A stretch of DNA of 64,000 bases, taken from contig NZ_LT717697.1 of the NCBI RefSeq assembly GCF_900157385.1, forward strand, positions 248,001 through 312,000, written 5' to 3'. Made by a program: the position numbers and the translations under genes. Below, piece after piece: positions 1 through 9,844 of this stretch (the first letter of the stretch is position 1; the number at the start of each line of letters is the position of its first letter). Under the pieces are notes generated by a model. It had not been told where the DNA came from and searched no databases. It saw nothing but the letters and a program-made list of their open reading frames with translations. The DNA is from Mycobacterium terramassiliense. GTDB taxonomy: Bacteria > Actinomycetota > Actinomycetes > Mycobacteriales > Mycobacteriaceae.

Positions 1-1
1 G

Positions 2-2236
2 ACCACTCTCAATCTGGGCCTCGCCAACGTCGGCGGGGGCAACGTGGGCAACGCCAACGTGGGCCTTGGCAACCTCGGCGGAGCCAACCTGGGCGATTCC
101 AACGGCGGCTTCGGAAACTCCGGCAACTCCAACGTCGGCCTCGGCAACCTGGGGTTCGGCAACGTCGGCGTCGGCAACGCGGGCGCCGGCAACTTCGGTG
201 TCGGGAACGCCGGCAGCGCCAACCTGGGAATCGGGAACACCGGCAACAACAACCTCGGCATCGGTCTCACGGGCAACAACCGGATCGGCATCGGCAACAC
301 CTACATCGGCCTTGGGCCCGCGGGCATCGACCAGTTCAACATCGGCGGCCTCAATTCGGGCAGCGGCAACCTCGGCTTGTTCAACTCCGGGACTGGAAAC
401 ATCGGTTTCTTCAACTCCGGCACGGGAAACTTCGGCATCGGGAACTCCGGCAGCTATAACACCGGCATCGGCAACTCGGGCATGGCCAACACGGGCTTTT
501 TCAATGCGGGCTCGGTCAACACCGGCGTGTTCGACGCAGGCTTGGCCAACACCGGCACCCTGGACACCGGGAACTACAACAGCGGCAATTTCAACCCGGG
601 CGCGTCCAACACCGGAAGCTTCAACACGGGTAGCGCAAACACCGGCTTCTTCAATACCGGCAACGTCAACACCGGTGCCTTCAACACCGGCAACATGAAT
701 AACGGCCTATACAACGGCGGCGATCTGAATACCGGCGTCCTCTACCGGGGCATCGGCCAGGGCGGACTCCACTGGGCGTTCACGACGCCCGACCTGACGC
801 TGCCGCCGCTCGAAGTACCCGGAATATCCATTCCCGCATTCAATCTGCCCGCCATCAGCCTCCCGCCCATCACCATTCCGGCGTTGCAGTCGCCGCCGAA
901 CGTAACGGTAGGCGCGTTTAGTTTGCCCGAGATTACGTTGCCGTCGTTTACTTTTCCGGCGTTGACGTCGCCGGCGAATGTTGCGGTGGGTGGGTTTAGT
1001 TTACCGGAGATTACGTTGCCGTCGTTTACTTTTCCGGCGTTGACGTCGCCGGCGAATGTTGCGGTGGGTGGGTTTAGTTTGCCGGAGATTACGTTGCCGC
1101 CGTTGACGATTCCGCCGCTTGTCTCGCCGGCTGGCGTGACCGTGGGAGGATTCAGCCTGCCCACGATACAAACTCCATCAATTACGATAAACGGGATAAC
1201 CACAGCCCCATTCACTACTCCACGAATACTCACGACAATCACCCTCGGATATTTCGGCCTGCCCGAGATTGAAATCGACAACATTCACATATTTATTCCC
1301 AACAATATTACTTTCTTGCAAACGGGTGTCAGCGGGCTGTACCCCATGATCGGTGGTAACTACATCTCCGGCTTCGACATCAACGGAAATCCCATTTACT
1401 CAGGGGCGCCCGATGCATATATTACGATCGGCGGCGGTCACGTCAGCGGATTTTATTTTCCCGTGGCCATAGAGTCGTTCACCTTCCCGGCATTGAACCT
1501 GCCGGCTATCACCATCCCCAGCGTCACCATCGACCCCATCGCCCTGAGTGGCTTTACCCTGCCGCAGGTCTCCACCCCCGCGGTGACGACGACGCCGTAC
1601 ACGGTGCCCTCGATCGGGTTGAGTGGGTTCACGTTGCCGCAGGTCTCCACCCCCGCGGTCACCACGACGCCGTACACGGTGCCGTCGATCGGGTTGGGTG
1701 GGTTCACGTTGCCGCAGGTGAGCTCTCCGGCGGTGACGACGACGCCTTACACGGTGCCCTCGATCGGGTTGGGCGGGTTTACCCTCCCCCAGGTCAGCGT
1801 CCCTCCGGTCACGACGCAGCCCTTCACCGTCCCGCCGGTCGGGCTCGGCAGCTTCACCACCCCGGCGCTCACTGTCCCGAGCATCCACCTGCCCAGCACC
1901 ACCATCGTGGGCATCGACATCCCGTCGGCCCCGGGCTTCTTCAACTCGAGCACCGCTCCGTCCTCGGGGTTCTTCAACACGGGAGCCGGCGGCGACTCGG
2001 GCTTCGGCAACAACGGCGCGGCGCTGTCGGGCTGGTTCAACGCGAACCCGATGGGCGGGGTCCTCGGCGGCTCCGGTTACCAGAACTACGGCAACCTGAT
2101 TTCCGGCTTCAACAATCTGGGCGGTGGTGTCTCGGGATTCCTCAACACAGGCGCGCTGCCGCTCTCGGTGAGCAGCCTGGTCTCGGGGGCAGAAAACGCA
2201 GGCTACGAGCTGTCAGGCGTCTTCTTCCAGGACTGA
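2..2236 (+). CDS. PPE family protein, MPTR subfamily, C-terminal part (5' end outside window)
   Basis: The reading frame is open from base 2, so this is the 3' part of a longer gene; the PPE domain lies upstream. The first ~230 residues are pentapeptide repeats of N-x-G-x-G type (GNxGxGN, FNTGSAN). Then come Pro-rich blocks of [12 protein letters not shown] type (25-26-residue units), a less repetitive stretch, [17 protein letters not shown] units, and a final short run of FFNTG-type repeats. Such proteins are exported by type VII secretion and are surface associated. Its place beside the ICL2 gene matches PPE34 (Rv1917c) of M. tuberculosis, convergent with the lyase. No motif indicates an enzymatic role. 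Family is certain; identity as the PPE34 ortholog is inferred from order. Confidence 0.93.
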   Translation, partial: TTLNLGLANVGGGNVGNANVGLGNLGGANLGDSNGGFGNSGNSNVGLGNLGFGNVGVGNAGAGNFGVGNAGSANLGIGNTGNNNLGIGLTGNNRIGIGNTYIGLGPAGIDQFNIGGLNSGSGNLGLFNSGTGNIGFFNSGTGNFGIGNSGSYNTGIGNSGMANTGFFNAGSVNTGVFDAGLANTGTLDTGNYNSGNFNPGASNTGSFNTGSANTGFFNTGNVNTGAFNTGNMNNGLYNGGDLNTGVLYRGIGQGGLHWAFTTPDLTLPPLEVPGISIPAFNLPAISLPPITIPALQSPPNVTVGAFSLPEITLPSFTFPALTSPANVAVGGFSLPEITLPSFTFPALTSPANVAVGGFSLPEITLPPLTIPPLVSPAGVTVGGFSLPTIQTPSITINGITTAPFTTPRILTTITLGYFGLPEIEIDNIHIFIPNNITFLQTGVSGLYPMIGGNYISGFDINGNPIYSGAPDAYITIGGGHVSGFYFPVAIESFTFPALNLPAITIPSVTIDPIALSGFTLPQVSTPAVTTTPYTVPSIGLSGFTLPQVSTPAVTTTPYTVPSIGLGGFTLPQVSSPAVTTTPYTVPSIGLGGFTLPQVSVPPVTTQPFTVPPVGLGSFTTPALTVPSIHLPSTTIVGIDIPSAPGFFNSSTAPSSGFFNTGAGGDSGFGNNGAALSGWFNANPMGGVLGGSGYQNYGNLISGFNNLGGGVSGFLNTGALPLSVSSLVSGAENAGYELSGVFFQD
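916..1100 (+). repeat. 78-bp tandem direct repeat inside the PPE gene
   Basis: The anchor gattacgttgccg recurs at 931, 1009 and 1087, a period of exactly 78 bp (26 codons). Copies one and two are nearly identical even at silent positions; the third diverges after about 30 bp. Such identity points to recent duplication or gene conversion. The copies use AT-ending codons more often than the rest of the gene. Confidence 0.95.
1561..1860 (+). repeat. 75-bp tandem repeat, about four copies, inside the PPE gene
   Basis: The anchor gccgcaggt occurs at 1561, 1636 and 1711, with a diverged copy (ccccaggt) at 1786, a period of 75 bp (25 codons). It encodes GFTLPQVS[12 protein letters not shown] units. 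The copies are close but not identical, so they look older than the 78-bp repeats upstream. Confidence 0.93.
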
Positions 2237-2250
2237 TCGGCGAGGGCGTC

Positions 2251-4539
2251 CTACCCCTCCTTGGTGATCAGCTTGCGCAGTGCCACGCGGTCGGGCGTCA
2301 GCAGCTCGGTGATGCGCGGGCGATTCACCTCGGCGACGATGATCTCGCCGACCTCCTGATAGACCTCGCTGAAGATGCCGTGGGACTTCATCTTCGAAGT
2401 CTGGTAGAGGTTGTCCTCGGTCGGCGTCACGTAGATCACCGCGTCGGCCTTGAAGCGGTGCACCAGCCACAGGTGGATCAGGGTCATCAGCCGCTTCTGC
2501 CGCAGCTTCTCGGCGAAGGTGTTCTGGTCGCGCACCTGAAGGATGCTGCGGCCGTGCCGGTCCTTGATCGGATCGACGACGACATTCGCCAATTGCTCCT
2601 CGCCGTTGCCGTAGATGCCGAGTTCGAGCACGTCCGAGCCCGCGCGGCGGGGCCGCAGCTGCACGCGCAGCTTCTCGCCGAGCTGGTAGTACTCGCTCCA
2701 CATCGCCAGCCACTCCTCGAGCAGCTTCTTCGGCACCTCGGTTTGCACCAGGTGCTGGTGCTGGGTCGAACCCTCGCCCATCGCCTTGGTGGTCGCGGCC
2801 CGGCCCGAGGAGGCGGTCAGCGCCGCATCGCTGCGCGGCCCGCCGACCAGGGTTTGCGGTGTGCGGTAGGGGGACTCGACCAGGCGCATCTTCCGTTGCA
2901 GGCGGGCCAGCGCCAGCATGCCGTCCTGCCTCAGGGCGGTGGCGAACTCCTCGGCGGCGACACCGTCGATCTGGTGTCCGCCGTAGGTGATGAAGTTGAA
3001 GACGAAGCCCATCTTGCCGAGCTCTTCGGGGAAGCGCCGCATCTCCTCGTCGGTCATGCCGGTGGTGTCCCAGTTGAACGACGGCGAGAGGTTGTAGGCC
3101 AGCATCTGGTCGGGGAACTTGGCGTGGATGGCGTCGGCGAACTGCCGCGCGTCGGCGAGATCCGCTGTCTTCGTTTCCATCCAGAGGATGTCGGCGAACG
3201 GCGCCGCCGCGAGCGACTTGGCGATGGCGTACGGAATGCCGCCACGGATCTGGTAGTAGCCCTCCGGGGTCTTCGCCAGCTCGCAGTCCCACGGAGGGTC
3301 GACGCCCAGTTCCTTCGCCTTCTCCCTCGCCTCGTAGAGCGAGACTCGCTCGGCGAAGTGGCGCCACTCGTCGGCGGTCATGCCCGTCGGCTCATCCTCG
3401 CTCTCGCCGAACGCGAGGACCTCCGCCACGGCCTCGGAGTACGTCATCAGCCCGGCGTCGTCCTCCCAGGCGGCGACGAACCGCGACTCGACCTGGTCGA
3501 AGAGGTCGTCGATCGATTGCTTGCCGTCCTCCCGCCACGCGTTGATGGCGTCGGAGATCAGGCCCTGAATGCCCTGGCGCTCCAGCCACGCGGTGGCGCT
3601 GGCGTACTCGGAGTCGCACATCGCATAGAGCAGGTGGCCATTGAGTTCCTTGACTCCCAGCTCATAGAAGCGTCGAACCAGCGCCAGGAAGCAGGCCTTG
3701 TAGGACGGAATCTTCAGGTTGGTGGCGCCGAGCAGGAACGGCTGGTCGCGCTCGTCGGCGCGGCTGTCGATCAGGTTGGCCGCCTCGGCGTCGGTGCGCG
3801 CGACGATGATGCCCGGCACCCGCATGATGTCGAGCTGGAAGCGGGCGGCGTTGAGGCGCTTGATCTGCTCGTCCGACGGCACCAGCACCTTGCCCCCCTG
3901 ATGGCCGCACTTCTTGGTGCCGGGGCGCTGGTCCTCGATGTGGTAGCCGGGCACGCCGACCTCCACGAACCGGCGGATCAGGTTGCGCACGTGCGGGTCC
4001 CCGCCGTGGCCGGTGTCGGCGTCGGCGATGATGAACGGCCGGTAGTCGTACTCCGGTGCGGTCGCGCGCTGCAGTTCGCTCATGTTCCGACGCAGGTACT
4101 GCTGATTCCGGTCGGCGGTGAGCAGGGCCCGCACCAGGACGGCCGCGTCGTCGGGCACCTGGCTCAACGGGTAGCTGGCGAGGTCGGGTCCGGGGTCCTC
4201 GGTCGTTGAGCCCTTGGCCGAGGTCGCCCACCCGCCGAGGTAGATGCCCTCGATCCCCATCCGCTTCATGCTGACCGCCTGGCCGGGCGAATACGGGCCG
4301 AACGTCGTGATGCTCTTCTTCGCCGCGAAGAGTTCGCGCAGCCGGTCGTAAAACGCCGCCGCCGCTTCCCGCGCCACGGTGTAGTCGGTAGGGATCGTGC
4401 CGCGCTGCTCGGCGACTTGGCGGGCCGTGTAGAGGCGGGTGATCCCGGCAAATCGGGAGCCCTCGAAATATCGCTGCGTAGCCTCGATGTCCTGCTCGAA
4501 CGGCGTGCGGACCTCGGTGTCCGTTTCGATGATGGCCAT
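2251..4539 (-). CDS. aceA: Isocitrate lyase, long form (ICL2)
   Basis: Splits isocitrate into glyoxylate and succinate (glyoxylate shunt) and acts on methylisocitrate in the methylcitrate cycle, needed for growth on fatty acids and sterol-derived propionyl-CoA; cytosolic. The signature KKCGH lies at residues 209-213, inside a catalytic TIM-barrel domain. A large C-terminal domain of about 150 residues (roughly 600-762) marks the ICL2 class against the ~430-residue ICL1. The start MAIIETD at 4539 is chosen because AAAGAGGAG lies 9 bp upstream; an upstream in-frame ATG at 4596 has no such site. The 762-residue length matches full-length ICL2. The M. tuberculosis H37Rv copy is split into two genes (aceAa/aceAb); this one is intact. 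Confidence 0.95.
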   Translation of the reverse strand: MAIIETDTEVRTPFEQDIEATQRYFEGSRFAGITRLYTARQVAEQRGTIPTDYTVAREAAAAFYDRLRELFAAKKSITTFGPYSPGQAVSMKRMGIEGIYLGGWATSAKGSTTEDPGPDLASYPLSQVPDDAAVLVRALLTADRNQQYLRRNMSELQRATAPEYDYRPFIIADADTGHGGDPHVRNLIRRFVEVGVPGYHIEDQRPGTKKCGHQGGKVLVPSDEQIKRLNAARFQLDIMRVPGIIVARTDAEAANLIDSRADERDQPFLLGATNLKIPSYKACFLALVRRFYELGVKELNGHLLYAMCDSEYASATAWLERQGIQGLISDAINAWREDGKQSIDDLFDQVESRFVAAWEDDAGLMTYSEAVAEVLAFGESEDEPTGMTADEWRHFAERVSLYEAREKAKELGVDPPWDCELAKTPEGYYQIRGGIPYAIAKSLAAAPFADILWMETKTADLADARQFADAIHAKFPDQMLAYNLSPSFNWDTTGMTDEEMRRFPEELGKMGFVFNFITYGGHQIDGVAAEEFATALRQDGMLALARLQRKMRLVESPYRTPQTLVGGPRSDAALTASSGRAATTKAMGEGSTQHQHLVQTEVPKKLLEEWLAMWSEYYQLGEKLRVQLRPRRAGSDVLELGIYGNGEEQLANVVVDPIKDRHGRSILQVRDQNTFAEKLRQKRLMTLIHLWLVHRFKADAVIYVTPTEDNLYQTSKMKSHGIFSEVYQEVGEIIVAEVNRPRITELLTPDRVALRKLITKEG

Positions 4540-4755
4540 GGGGTTACGCTCCTCTTTCAGCACGAATCCGCTGACCGTGAGTTTATCCCCGGACATAGCG
4601 GTTCAATCAGGGGTAAATAGTCCCGAACCGAAACTGTAGCCCCGCCGTACTCCGGCGTTTCGCGCCCGCGGCGCCCGTTGGGCCGGTCCCACCGCCATCC
4701 CCTGTCGGCGCCGTCATCCAACACCAAGCGCCGCAACGCCATTCGCCGGCGGCGC

Positions 4756-5514
4756 TCATCGCGGGCTGCCGCGGGCGCTCAACCAATCCCGCTGGCGCCG
4801 GATGAACTCGGCGTCGACCACCTTGCCGTGGCCCGGCACGTACACGGCTTGGGGACCACCAATCTCGAGGACTCGATCAAGGGTTGCCGGCCAGGCCGCC
4901 ACATCGGAATCGGCGTCGATGTACGGATCGGCGGACTCCTCGACCAGATCACCGGTGAACACCACGACCGGGTCGCGTTGATCGTCCCGGGCGGGCAACA
5001 CCACCACGACCAGGTCCGCTGTCGTGTGGCCGCGCCCCGGGTGCGTCACCGTGACGGTGCGGCCGCCGAGATCGATCGCGGCGTCGTAGAGCCCGCTCCG
5101 GGGTGGCTTCAACGCCGCAATCGCGCGATCGACGTCGGCGGCTTTCGCGCCGTAGCTGAGCGCGTGTTCGCGAAGGTGACCGGTGTGCGAGGTCAGATAT
5201 TCGACAACCTCAGGCGCGCAATAGATTTCGGCGGCGCCGAACGCCGAGCAACCCAATACATGGTCGAAGTGCTTGTGCGTCAGCACAACGTGCGTCACGT
5301 GGCGCCCGGTGATTTGTCGTGCATCGGCCTCGATCGCGGCGGCTTCGGCGAGGGTGGTGCCGGTGTCGATGATCAGCGCTCCGTCGGCGCCGCGCACCAG
5401 CCCGATCGTGACGTCGCAGAACGCCAACCGGCAGCGATGCACGGTGTCGGTCAGTCGTTCCCAAACGAAGTGCACAAACAGGACGGTAGCCGCAGCGGGG
5501 CCGCGGTGGGACAT
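4756..5514 (-). CDS. Metallo-beta-lactamase fold hydrolase (Rv1913-like)
   Basis: The MBL metal site is visible as HKHFDH near residue 85, followed by later His/Asp positions of the fold and a C-terminal GHGKVVD. The substrate is unknown; the family includes lactonases, glyoxalase II and lactamases. Start MSHRG (5514) gives 252 residues, close to Rv1913. Two further in-frame ATGs (5532, 5550) lie inside the inverted and direct repeats of the shared divergent promoter and are less likely. It is divergent from an arsR-type gene, so the repeats at 5511-5550 may control both. Confidence 0.85.
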   Translation of the reverse strand: MSHRGPAAATVLFVHFVWERLTDTVHRCRLAFCDVTIGLVRGADGALIIDTGTTLAEAAAIEADARQITGRHVTHVVLTHKHFDHVLGCSAFGAAEIYCAPEVVEYLTSHTGHLREHALSYGAKAADVDRAIAALKPPRSGLYDAAIDLGGRTVTVTHPGRGHTTADLVVVVLPARDDQRDPVVVFTGDLVEESADPYIDADSDVAAWPATLDRVLEIGGPQAVYVPGHGKVVDAEFIRRQRDWLSARGSPR

Positions 5515-5550
5515 GTCGGAAAAAGTTGACATGTCGGGAATGCCCGACAT
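5511..5550. promoter_or_regulatory. Probable ArsR-type operator between MBL hydrolase and arsR genes
   Basis: ACATGTCGG occurs twice as a direct repeat (5511-5519 and 5529-5537), and the second copy forms a perfect inverted repeat ATGTCGGG-aatg-CCCGACAT at 5531-5550. This dense symmetry sits between the divergent starts, just upstream of the regulator's GTG. Autoregulation is an inference from family habit. Confidence 0.75.
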
Positions 5551-5561
5551 ATCGTGGCCGG

Positions 5562-5876
5562 GTGGCCGCGGCCGATCGCGTGTTTGTTGCCCTGGCGAAC
5601 CCGGTGCGTCGGGAGCTGCTGGAGCTGCTCACCGCACAGCCGCTGTCCGCGGGGGAACTCAGCGACCGGTTCGAGCTCAGCCGCCCGGCCGTCGCCGAGC
5701 ACCTCAAGGTGTTGCGCGACGCCGGGCTGGTGGCCGACGAGCCGCAAGGGCGCCGGCGCATCTACCGTCTGACCGCGGAACCGCTGGCGCAGCTCGGCGA
5801 GTGGCTGCATCCGTTCGAGAAGTTCTGGCGCGCTCGACTGGTCGGGCTCGCCGAGGCGGCCGAGGAGCTGGAATGA
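5562..5876 (+). CDS. ArsR-family winged-helix transcriptional regulator
   Basis: A compact winged-helix DNA-binding protein of 104 residues: FVALANPVRRELLELL opens the fold and SRPAVAEHLKVLRDAGLV is the recognition helix. No metal-binding Cys or His cluster is visible, so it belongs to the non-metal-sensing ArsR group that commonly pairs with SRPBCC proteins. GTG at 5562 is chosen because a TTG at 5526 would place the operator palindrome inside the gene. The stop overlaps the next start as ATGA, so translation of the two is probably coupled. Confidence 0.85.
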   Translation: MAAADRVFVALANPVRRELLELLTAQPLSAGELSDRFELSRPAVAEHLKVLRDAGLVADEPQGRRRIYRLTAEPLAQLGEWLHPFEKFWRARLVGLAEAAEELE

Positions 5877-6295
5877 CCGAGACACCCGTGGCAGGCAGGG
5901 CGCCCGCCGTCATCCGGGTCGACCAATTCGTCGCCGCGCCACCGGCGAAGGTGTGGCGGCTTTTGACCGAACCGGAGCTGCTGGGACGGTGGTGGGCCCA
6001 GGGGGACGTGGCCGCGGTGGTCGGCCACCAGTTCACCCTGGACATGCCCGGCTACGGCAGGCAGCCGTGCCAGGTGCTCGAGGTCGATCCCCCGCACCGC
6101 TTCGTCTATACCTTCACCGCGGCCTGGACGCTCACCTGGCGCCTGGAGCCCGAAGGTTCCGGAACCCGAGTGTTCTTGGAACACAGCGGTTTTGACCTCA
6201 ACGACAAAAGGATGGCCGAGGCCTTCGATCGCATGGGTCCCGGCTGGCGCGACGTCGTTCTTCCCCGCCTTTCCGACGCCGCCGCCCAGGCCTGA
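5873..6295 (+). CDS. SRPBCC / AHSA1-like protein paired with ArsR regulator
   Basis: A 140-residue START-like (helix-grip) protein: it opens with IRVDQFVAAPPAKVWRLLTE and has the central FVYTFTAAWTLTWRLEP strands and a long C-terminal helix. Such proteins bind hydrophobic ligands; the exact ligand is unknown. Its ATG overlaps the ArsR stop (ATGA). ArsR-SRPBCC pairs are common in actinobacteria, and a role in sensing or handling a small lipophilic molecule is inferred. Confidence 0.83.
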   Translation: MTETPVAGRAPAVIRVDQFVAAPPAKVWRLLTEPELLGRWWAQGDVAAVVGHQFTLDMPGYGRQPCQVLEVDPPHRFVYTFTAAWTLTWRLEPEGSGTRVFLEHSGFDLNDKRMAEAFDRMGPGWRDVVLPRLSDAAAQA

Positions 6296-6315
6296 ATCCG
6301 CGAGGAGGAATTACG

Positions 6316-7320
6316 ATGCGCGCTATCGTCATCACCAAGCACGGCGGCCCTTCGGTCTTGGAGGTCCAACAGCGCCCCGACCCGCCGCCGCCGGGCCCGG
6401 GCCAGCTGCGGGTCGCCGTGCGCGCGGCCGGGGTGAACTTCGCCGACCACCTCGCCCGAGTCGGCATGTACCCCGATGCTCCGAAACTGCCCACGGTGGT
6501 TGGCTACGAAGTGGCCGGGACGGTCGAGGCGGTCGGCGACGGTGTCGACGCCGGCCGAGTCGGCGAACGGGTGCTGGCGGGCACGCGATTCGGTGGCTAC
6601 GCCGAGGTCGTCAATGTCGCGGCAAACGATTCCGTGCGGCTTCCCGACGCGCTGAGCTTCGAACAGGGCGCGGCCGTGCCCGTCAACTACGCGACAGCAT
6701 GGGCCGCGCTGCACGGTTACGGGTCGTTGCGCGCCGGCGAGCGGGTCCTGGTGCACGCCGCCGCCGGCGGTGTCGGCATCGCCGCGGTGCAATTCGCGAA
6801 GGCCGCCGGGGCCGAAGTGCACGGCACCGCGTCGCCCGCCAAGCACGCGAAGCTGGCCGAGCTGGGCGTGGACCGGGCCATCGACTACCGCCGCGACGGC
6901 TGGTGGAAGGGCCTGGGCCCCTACGACGTGGTGCTCGACGCGCTGGGCGGCACGTCGTTGCGACGGTCGTATGCCCTGCTGCGCCCGGGCGGAAGGCTGG
7001 TGGGCTACGGGGTTTCGGCGATGCAGCACGGGGAGAAGCGCTCGCTACGCGTGGCCGCGCCGCACGCGCTGGCGATGCTGCGCGGGTTCAACCTGCTGGA
7101 CCAGCTCTCGGAGTCCAAGGCCGTGATCGGCATCAACATGCTGCGGCTGTGGGACGACCGCGGCACGCTCGAGCCCTGGATCACTCCCCTGGCCAAGGCG
7201 CTCGACGACGGCACGATCGCCCCGGTCGTGCACGCGGCGGTGCCGTTCGCCGAGGCGCCCGAAGCCCACCGCATCCTCGCCGCCCGGGAGAACGTCGGCA
7301 AGGTCGTCCTGGTGCCCTGA
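6316..7320 (+). CDS. fadB5: Zinc-binding-type NAD(P)H:quinone oxidoreductase (FadB5-like)
   Basis: A medium-chain dehydrogenase/reductase of the quinone oxidoreductase class, 334 residues as in M. tuberculosis FadB5 (Rv1912c). It has the N-terminal catalytic GroES-like domain with VRAAGVNFADHLARVG and the nucleotide-binding motif VHAAAGGVGIAAVQFA near residue 150. No structural-zinc Cys cluster is present, despite the family's common name. A strong site GAGGAGG lies before the ATG. It follows the ArsR-SRPBCC pair by 20 bp and may be co-transcribed. The assignment rests on sequence recall and gene order; the substrate is not known. Confidence 0.88.
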   Translation: MRAIVITKHGGPSVLEVQQRPDPPPPGPGQLRVAVRAAGVNFADHLARVGMYPDAPKLPTVVGYEVAGTVEAVGDGVDAGRVGERVLAGTRFGGYAEVVNVAANDSVRLPDALSFEQGAAVPVNYATAWAALHGYGSLRAGERVLVHAAAGGVGIAAVQFAKAAGAEVHGTASPAKHAKLAELGVDRAIDYRRDGWWKGLGPYDVVLDALGGTSLRRSYALLRPGGRLVGYGVSAMQHGEKRSLRVAAPHALAMLRGFNLLDQLSESKAVIGINMLRLWDDRGTLEPWITPLAKALDDGTIAPVVHAAVPFAEAPEAHRILAARENVGKVVLVP

Positions 7321-7356
7321 GTTTTTGTCACCGCGACAGTGGCTACATAGTCGGTC

Positions 7357-7800
7357 ATGGCTATCACCGAATCCCGCGAAGTCGTCATCGACGCGACGCC
7401 CGACGAGATCATGCACGTGCTGTTCGACCTCGAGTCGCTGACCGAATGGTCCTCGATTCACAAGAAGGTCGAAATCCTGGAGCGCGACGACGAGGGCCGT
7501 CCGAGCAAATCGCGACAGACGGTGAAGATCGTGGGCGTCGCCGACGAGCAGGTGCTCGATTACTCCGTCCACGACGACGGCGTGGGCTGGACGCTGGAGA
7601 GCTCCAAGCAGCAACGCGCGCAGGAGGGCCGTTACACGCTGACGCCCGAGGGCGATTCCACCCGGGTGCGTTTCGACCTCACCGTCGACCTGTCCGCGCC
7701 GGTCCCGGGGTTCCTCGTCAAGCGGGGCGCCAAAGGGCTGATGGAGACGGCGACCGACGGATTGCGCAGGCGTGTGCTCGAAGTCAAGGGTGGCAAGTAG
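7357..7800 (+). CDS. SRPBCC family protein (polyketide cyclase/dehydrase-like)
   Basis: A 147-residue START-like fold: [19 protein letters not shown] opens the first strand and helix, [17 protein letters not shown] follows, and a C-terminal helix ends in [11 protein letters not shown]. It is the typical mycobacterial lipid-binding or cyclase-like protein without catalytic residues that can be named. It lies 36 bp after the fadB5-like gene on the same strand. Confidence 0.82.
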   Translation: MAITESREVVIDATPDEIMHVLFDLESLTEWSSIHKKVEILERDDEGRPSKSRQTVKIVGVADEQVLDYSVHDDGVGWTLESSKQQRAQEGRYTLTPEGDSTRVRFDLTVDLSAPVPGFLVKRGAKGLMETATDGLRRRVLEVKGGK

Positions 7801-7837
7801 CTTCCGGACCCACGCTTCGGGAGCGACACTGTCCCCT

Positions 7838-8434
7838 ATGGAATCGACATTTCACCGCATCGCATCGATCACGGCTGGTCTGGCGCTGCTGGCGGCACTG
7901 CCCGGGTGCGGCGGCAGCGATGGCGGCCGCATGACGGGTTCGTCGACGCTCAAGGTGACCACCCTTGGTCGCACCGTCGCCCAGGCGCCCGCCGACGGAC
8001 CGCTGCTCATCAGCAGCCCGGCGTTCGCCGACGGTGCGCCCATTCCCGCGCAGTACACCTGCAAGGGGGCCGGCGTCGCGCCGCCGCTGACATGGTCGGC
8101 GCCGTTGGGCGCGGCGCTCGTTGTCGACGACCCCGACGCCCCGCGCGGTCCCTACGTGCACTGGCTTGTCGTCGGAATCCCTCCCGGCGCCGGTAGCACC
8201 GCGGATGGTCAGACGCCCGCCGGCGGGATCGGCCTGCCGAACTCGGCCGGCCAGGCCGGGTACAGCGGGCCCTGCCCGCCCGCTGGCACCGGCGTGCACC
8301 ACTACCGGTTCACCCTCTACCAGCTTCCCGCCACATACGAGCTCCCGCCGGGACTCGCCGGGCCGCGGGCGGCTCAGGCGATCGCTCGGGCCGCGTCCGG
8401 ACAGGCGCAGTTCACCGGAACTTTCGCGGGCTGA
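7838..8434 (+). CDS. PEBP/YbhB-like lipoprotein (LppC/Rv1910c type)
   Basis: The signal peptide ends in the lipobox LPGC near residue 25, so it is a lipid-anchored envelope protein. The mature part has the phosphatidylethanolamine-binding (Raf kinase inhibitor-like) core: [40 protein letters not shown] and [11 protein letters not shown]. In M. tuberculosis the genes between fadB5 and furA (Rv1911c lppC, Rv1910c) occupy this place. Start MESTFHR at 7838 is the ATG that places the signal peptide correctly. The stop overlaps the next gene's ATG by one base. Function in mycobacteria is unknown. Confidence 0.85.
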   Translation: MESTFHRIASITAGLALLAALPGCGGSDGGRMTGSSTLKVTTLGRTVAQAPADGPLLISSPAFADGAPIPAQYTCKGAGVAPPLTWSAPLGAALVVDDPDAPRGPYVHWLVVGIPPGAGSTADGQTPAGGIGLPNSAGQAGYSGPCPPAGTGVHHYRFTLYQLPATYELPPGLAGPRAAQAIARAASGQAQFTGTFAG

Positions 8435-9291
8435 TGCCTTCGACACCGCCGGCGTTCGATGTAACCACCGCAATCGAATTCGGCCAGCTCGTCAACGCCA
8501 CCTACGGGATTTCGCCGGGCGATCTGACGAACAAGGCGGGCCAGCCCTTGACCGCCGGCGGCACCGACTACACCGTGGTCACCACGATCTACGCCAATGA
8601 CCTTGCGACGGACATGAACCCGGCCCGAGCAGACGTCGAGGTGTCCATCGGACTGGTCTGCCAGGAGAACAAGACCGGCGACGTGGCAATCGCGCTCCGC
8701 GGCACCGAGGGAACGCTGGAATGGATTCACGACGCCGAATTTCTCCAGGTGCCCTGCCCCTTCCTGGCCGGCGCCGGCCATACCGAAGACGGCTTCACCG
8801 AGATGTACCAGTCCCTGCGGGCCGCCACCGTCCCGGGGGTGCCATCGCTCGTCAAAGCGCTTGCGACGCTTCCATTTTCACAGCCCGTCGGCGCCATCAC
8901 GATCTGCGGGCACAGCCTGGGCGGTGCCCTGGCGACGCTGCTCGCGCTCGACGTCGCGGCGAACACGACATTCACCGACCCGGCCGTCTACACCTATGCC
9001 AGTCCGCGCACCGGGGATTCGCTGTTTGCAAGCACTTTCGACCAGGTGGTCAAGAATTCCTTTCGCGTCGCGAACCGGCTGGACGTCGTTACCGCGTTGC
9101 CGCCTCCGGTCGACTATGAGCATGTGCTCACCCGCTACGACCTGAACCCGATACGGCTGGCGCCGCTTCCGCCGCGTGTGCTGGTGAAATACTCGGTGCT
9201 GTGCGAACATTCGCTGGCGACCTACCTGTACCTGCTGTCCCTGCAATCGGGCGGGCCGGTGCTTCCGCTGGAGCCCGCCTGCAAGCCCTGA
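8434..9291 (+). CDS. Class 3 (Fungal-type) lipase family protein
   Basis: An alpha/beta hydrolase of the lipase 3 family, 285 residues: the nucleophile elbow is ICGHSLGGALATLLA, preceded by the DVAIALRGTEGTLEW strand typical of this family (oxyanion RGT), with Asp in NRLDVVTALPP and a candidate His in DYEHVL or EHSLATY. No signal peptide is evident, so it may act inside the cell or leave by another route. Its ATG overlaps the lipoprotein stop (TGATG), suggesting a two-gene unit. It marks the start of a stretch not seen between lppC and furA in M. tuberculosis. Confidence 0.87.
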   Translation: MPSTPPAFDVTTAIEFGQLVNATYGISPGDLTNKAGQPLTAGGTDYTVVTTIYANDLATDMNPARADVEVSIGLVCQENKTGDVAIALRGTEGTLEWIHDAEFLQVPCPFLAGAGHTEDGFTEMYQSLRAATVPGVPSLVKALATLPFSQPVGAITICGHSLGGALATLLALDVAANTTFTDPAVYTYASPRTGDSLFASTFDQVVKNSFRVANRLDVVTALPPPVDYEHVLTRYDLNPIRLAPLPPRVLVKYSVLCEHSLATYLYLLSLQSGGPVLPLEPACKP

Positions 9292-9301
9292 CGGGTACTT
9301 G

Positions 9302-9844
9302 CTAGCCCGTTCGGGTCGCGAGCCGAAGCAGACCGCGGCGTAGCTGTTTGTCGCGCTTCCCGCCGGCCAGCTCGATCAGGGCGATCTCCGCAACCGCCGC
9401 GACGAGGAGCACCGCGACCGGCTCCGGCGGGGCCCAGCCGAGCGCGGCCAGGTCCGGCAGTATCAGCGTGGCCGAACTCTGGTTGCGCGCGGCCACCAAA
9501 TCGCTCAGCCCGGCCTCGGTGCGTGATTGGACGAGTAGGGCCTTGGTGGCCGGGTCGGCCAAGCAGCCGTCGAGGTAGGCGTTCATCCCGGCTTCGAGCC
9601 GGTCGCGGCCCGGCGGCAGGTCGCCCATCGCCGCGGTGATCGACTCCTGCAGGTCGTCATGGAACCGGGCGTGCAAGGCCCGCAGGTATTCCGACCGGCT
9701 GGGCCAGTGCTGATAGAAGCTGCCTTTGGCCATGCCGGCCTCGGCGACGATCGCGTTGACCGAGATCCGGGCCAGGTCGGCCGAGCCCAGCAGCCGCTGG
9801 CCCGCGTCCAGCAGCGCATTGCGTCCCGGCTCCGGGGGCCTCAC
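9302..9844 (-). CDS. TetR-family transcriptional regulator
   Basis: 180 residues with an N-terminal TetR helix-turn-helix (ISVNAIVAEAGMAKGSFYQH, about residues 27-46) and a C-terminal ligand-binding region. The GTG start overlaps the preceding Mpo1-like gene stop (GTGA), so the two are one transcript. The palindrome at 10234-10251 upstream of that operon is the natural candidate operator, making it probably autoregulated and possibly a regulator of the divergent alpha/beta hydrolase. Confidence 0.88.
   Translation of the reverse strand: MRPPEPGRNALLDAGQRLLGSADLARISVNAIVAEAGMAKGSFYQHWPSRSEYLRALHARFHDDLQESITAAMGDLPPGRDRLEAGMNAYLDGCLADPATKALLVQSRTEAGLSDLVAARNQSSATLILPDLAALGWAPPEPVAVLLVAAVAEIALIELAGGKRDKQLRRGLLRLATRTG

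Noticed and set aside
2380-4209. 609-codon open frame on the plus strand opposite ICL2
   Set aside because: It is the antisense of a conserved enzyme gene, typical of high-GC DNA, with no domain or ribosome site.
5273-6295. Long frame covering the ArsR and SRPBCC genes
   Set aside because: Only its 3' part from 5873 is protein-like; the rest overlaps arsR in another frame.
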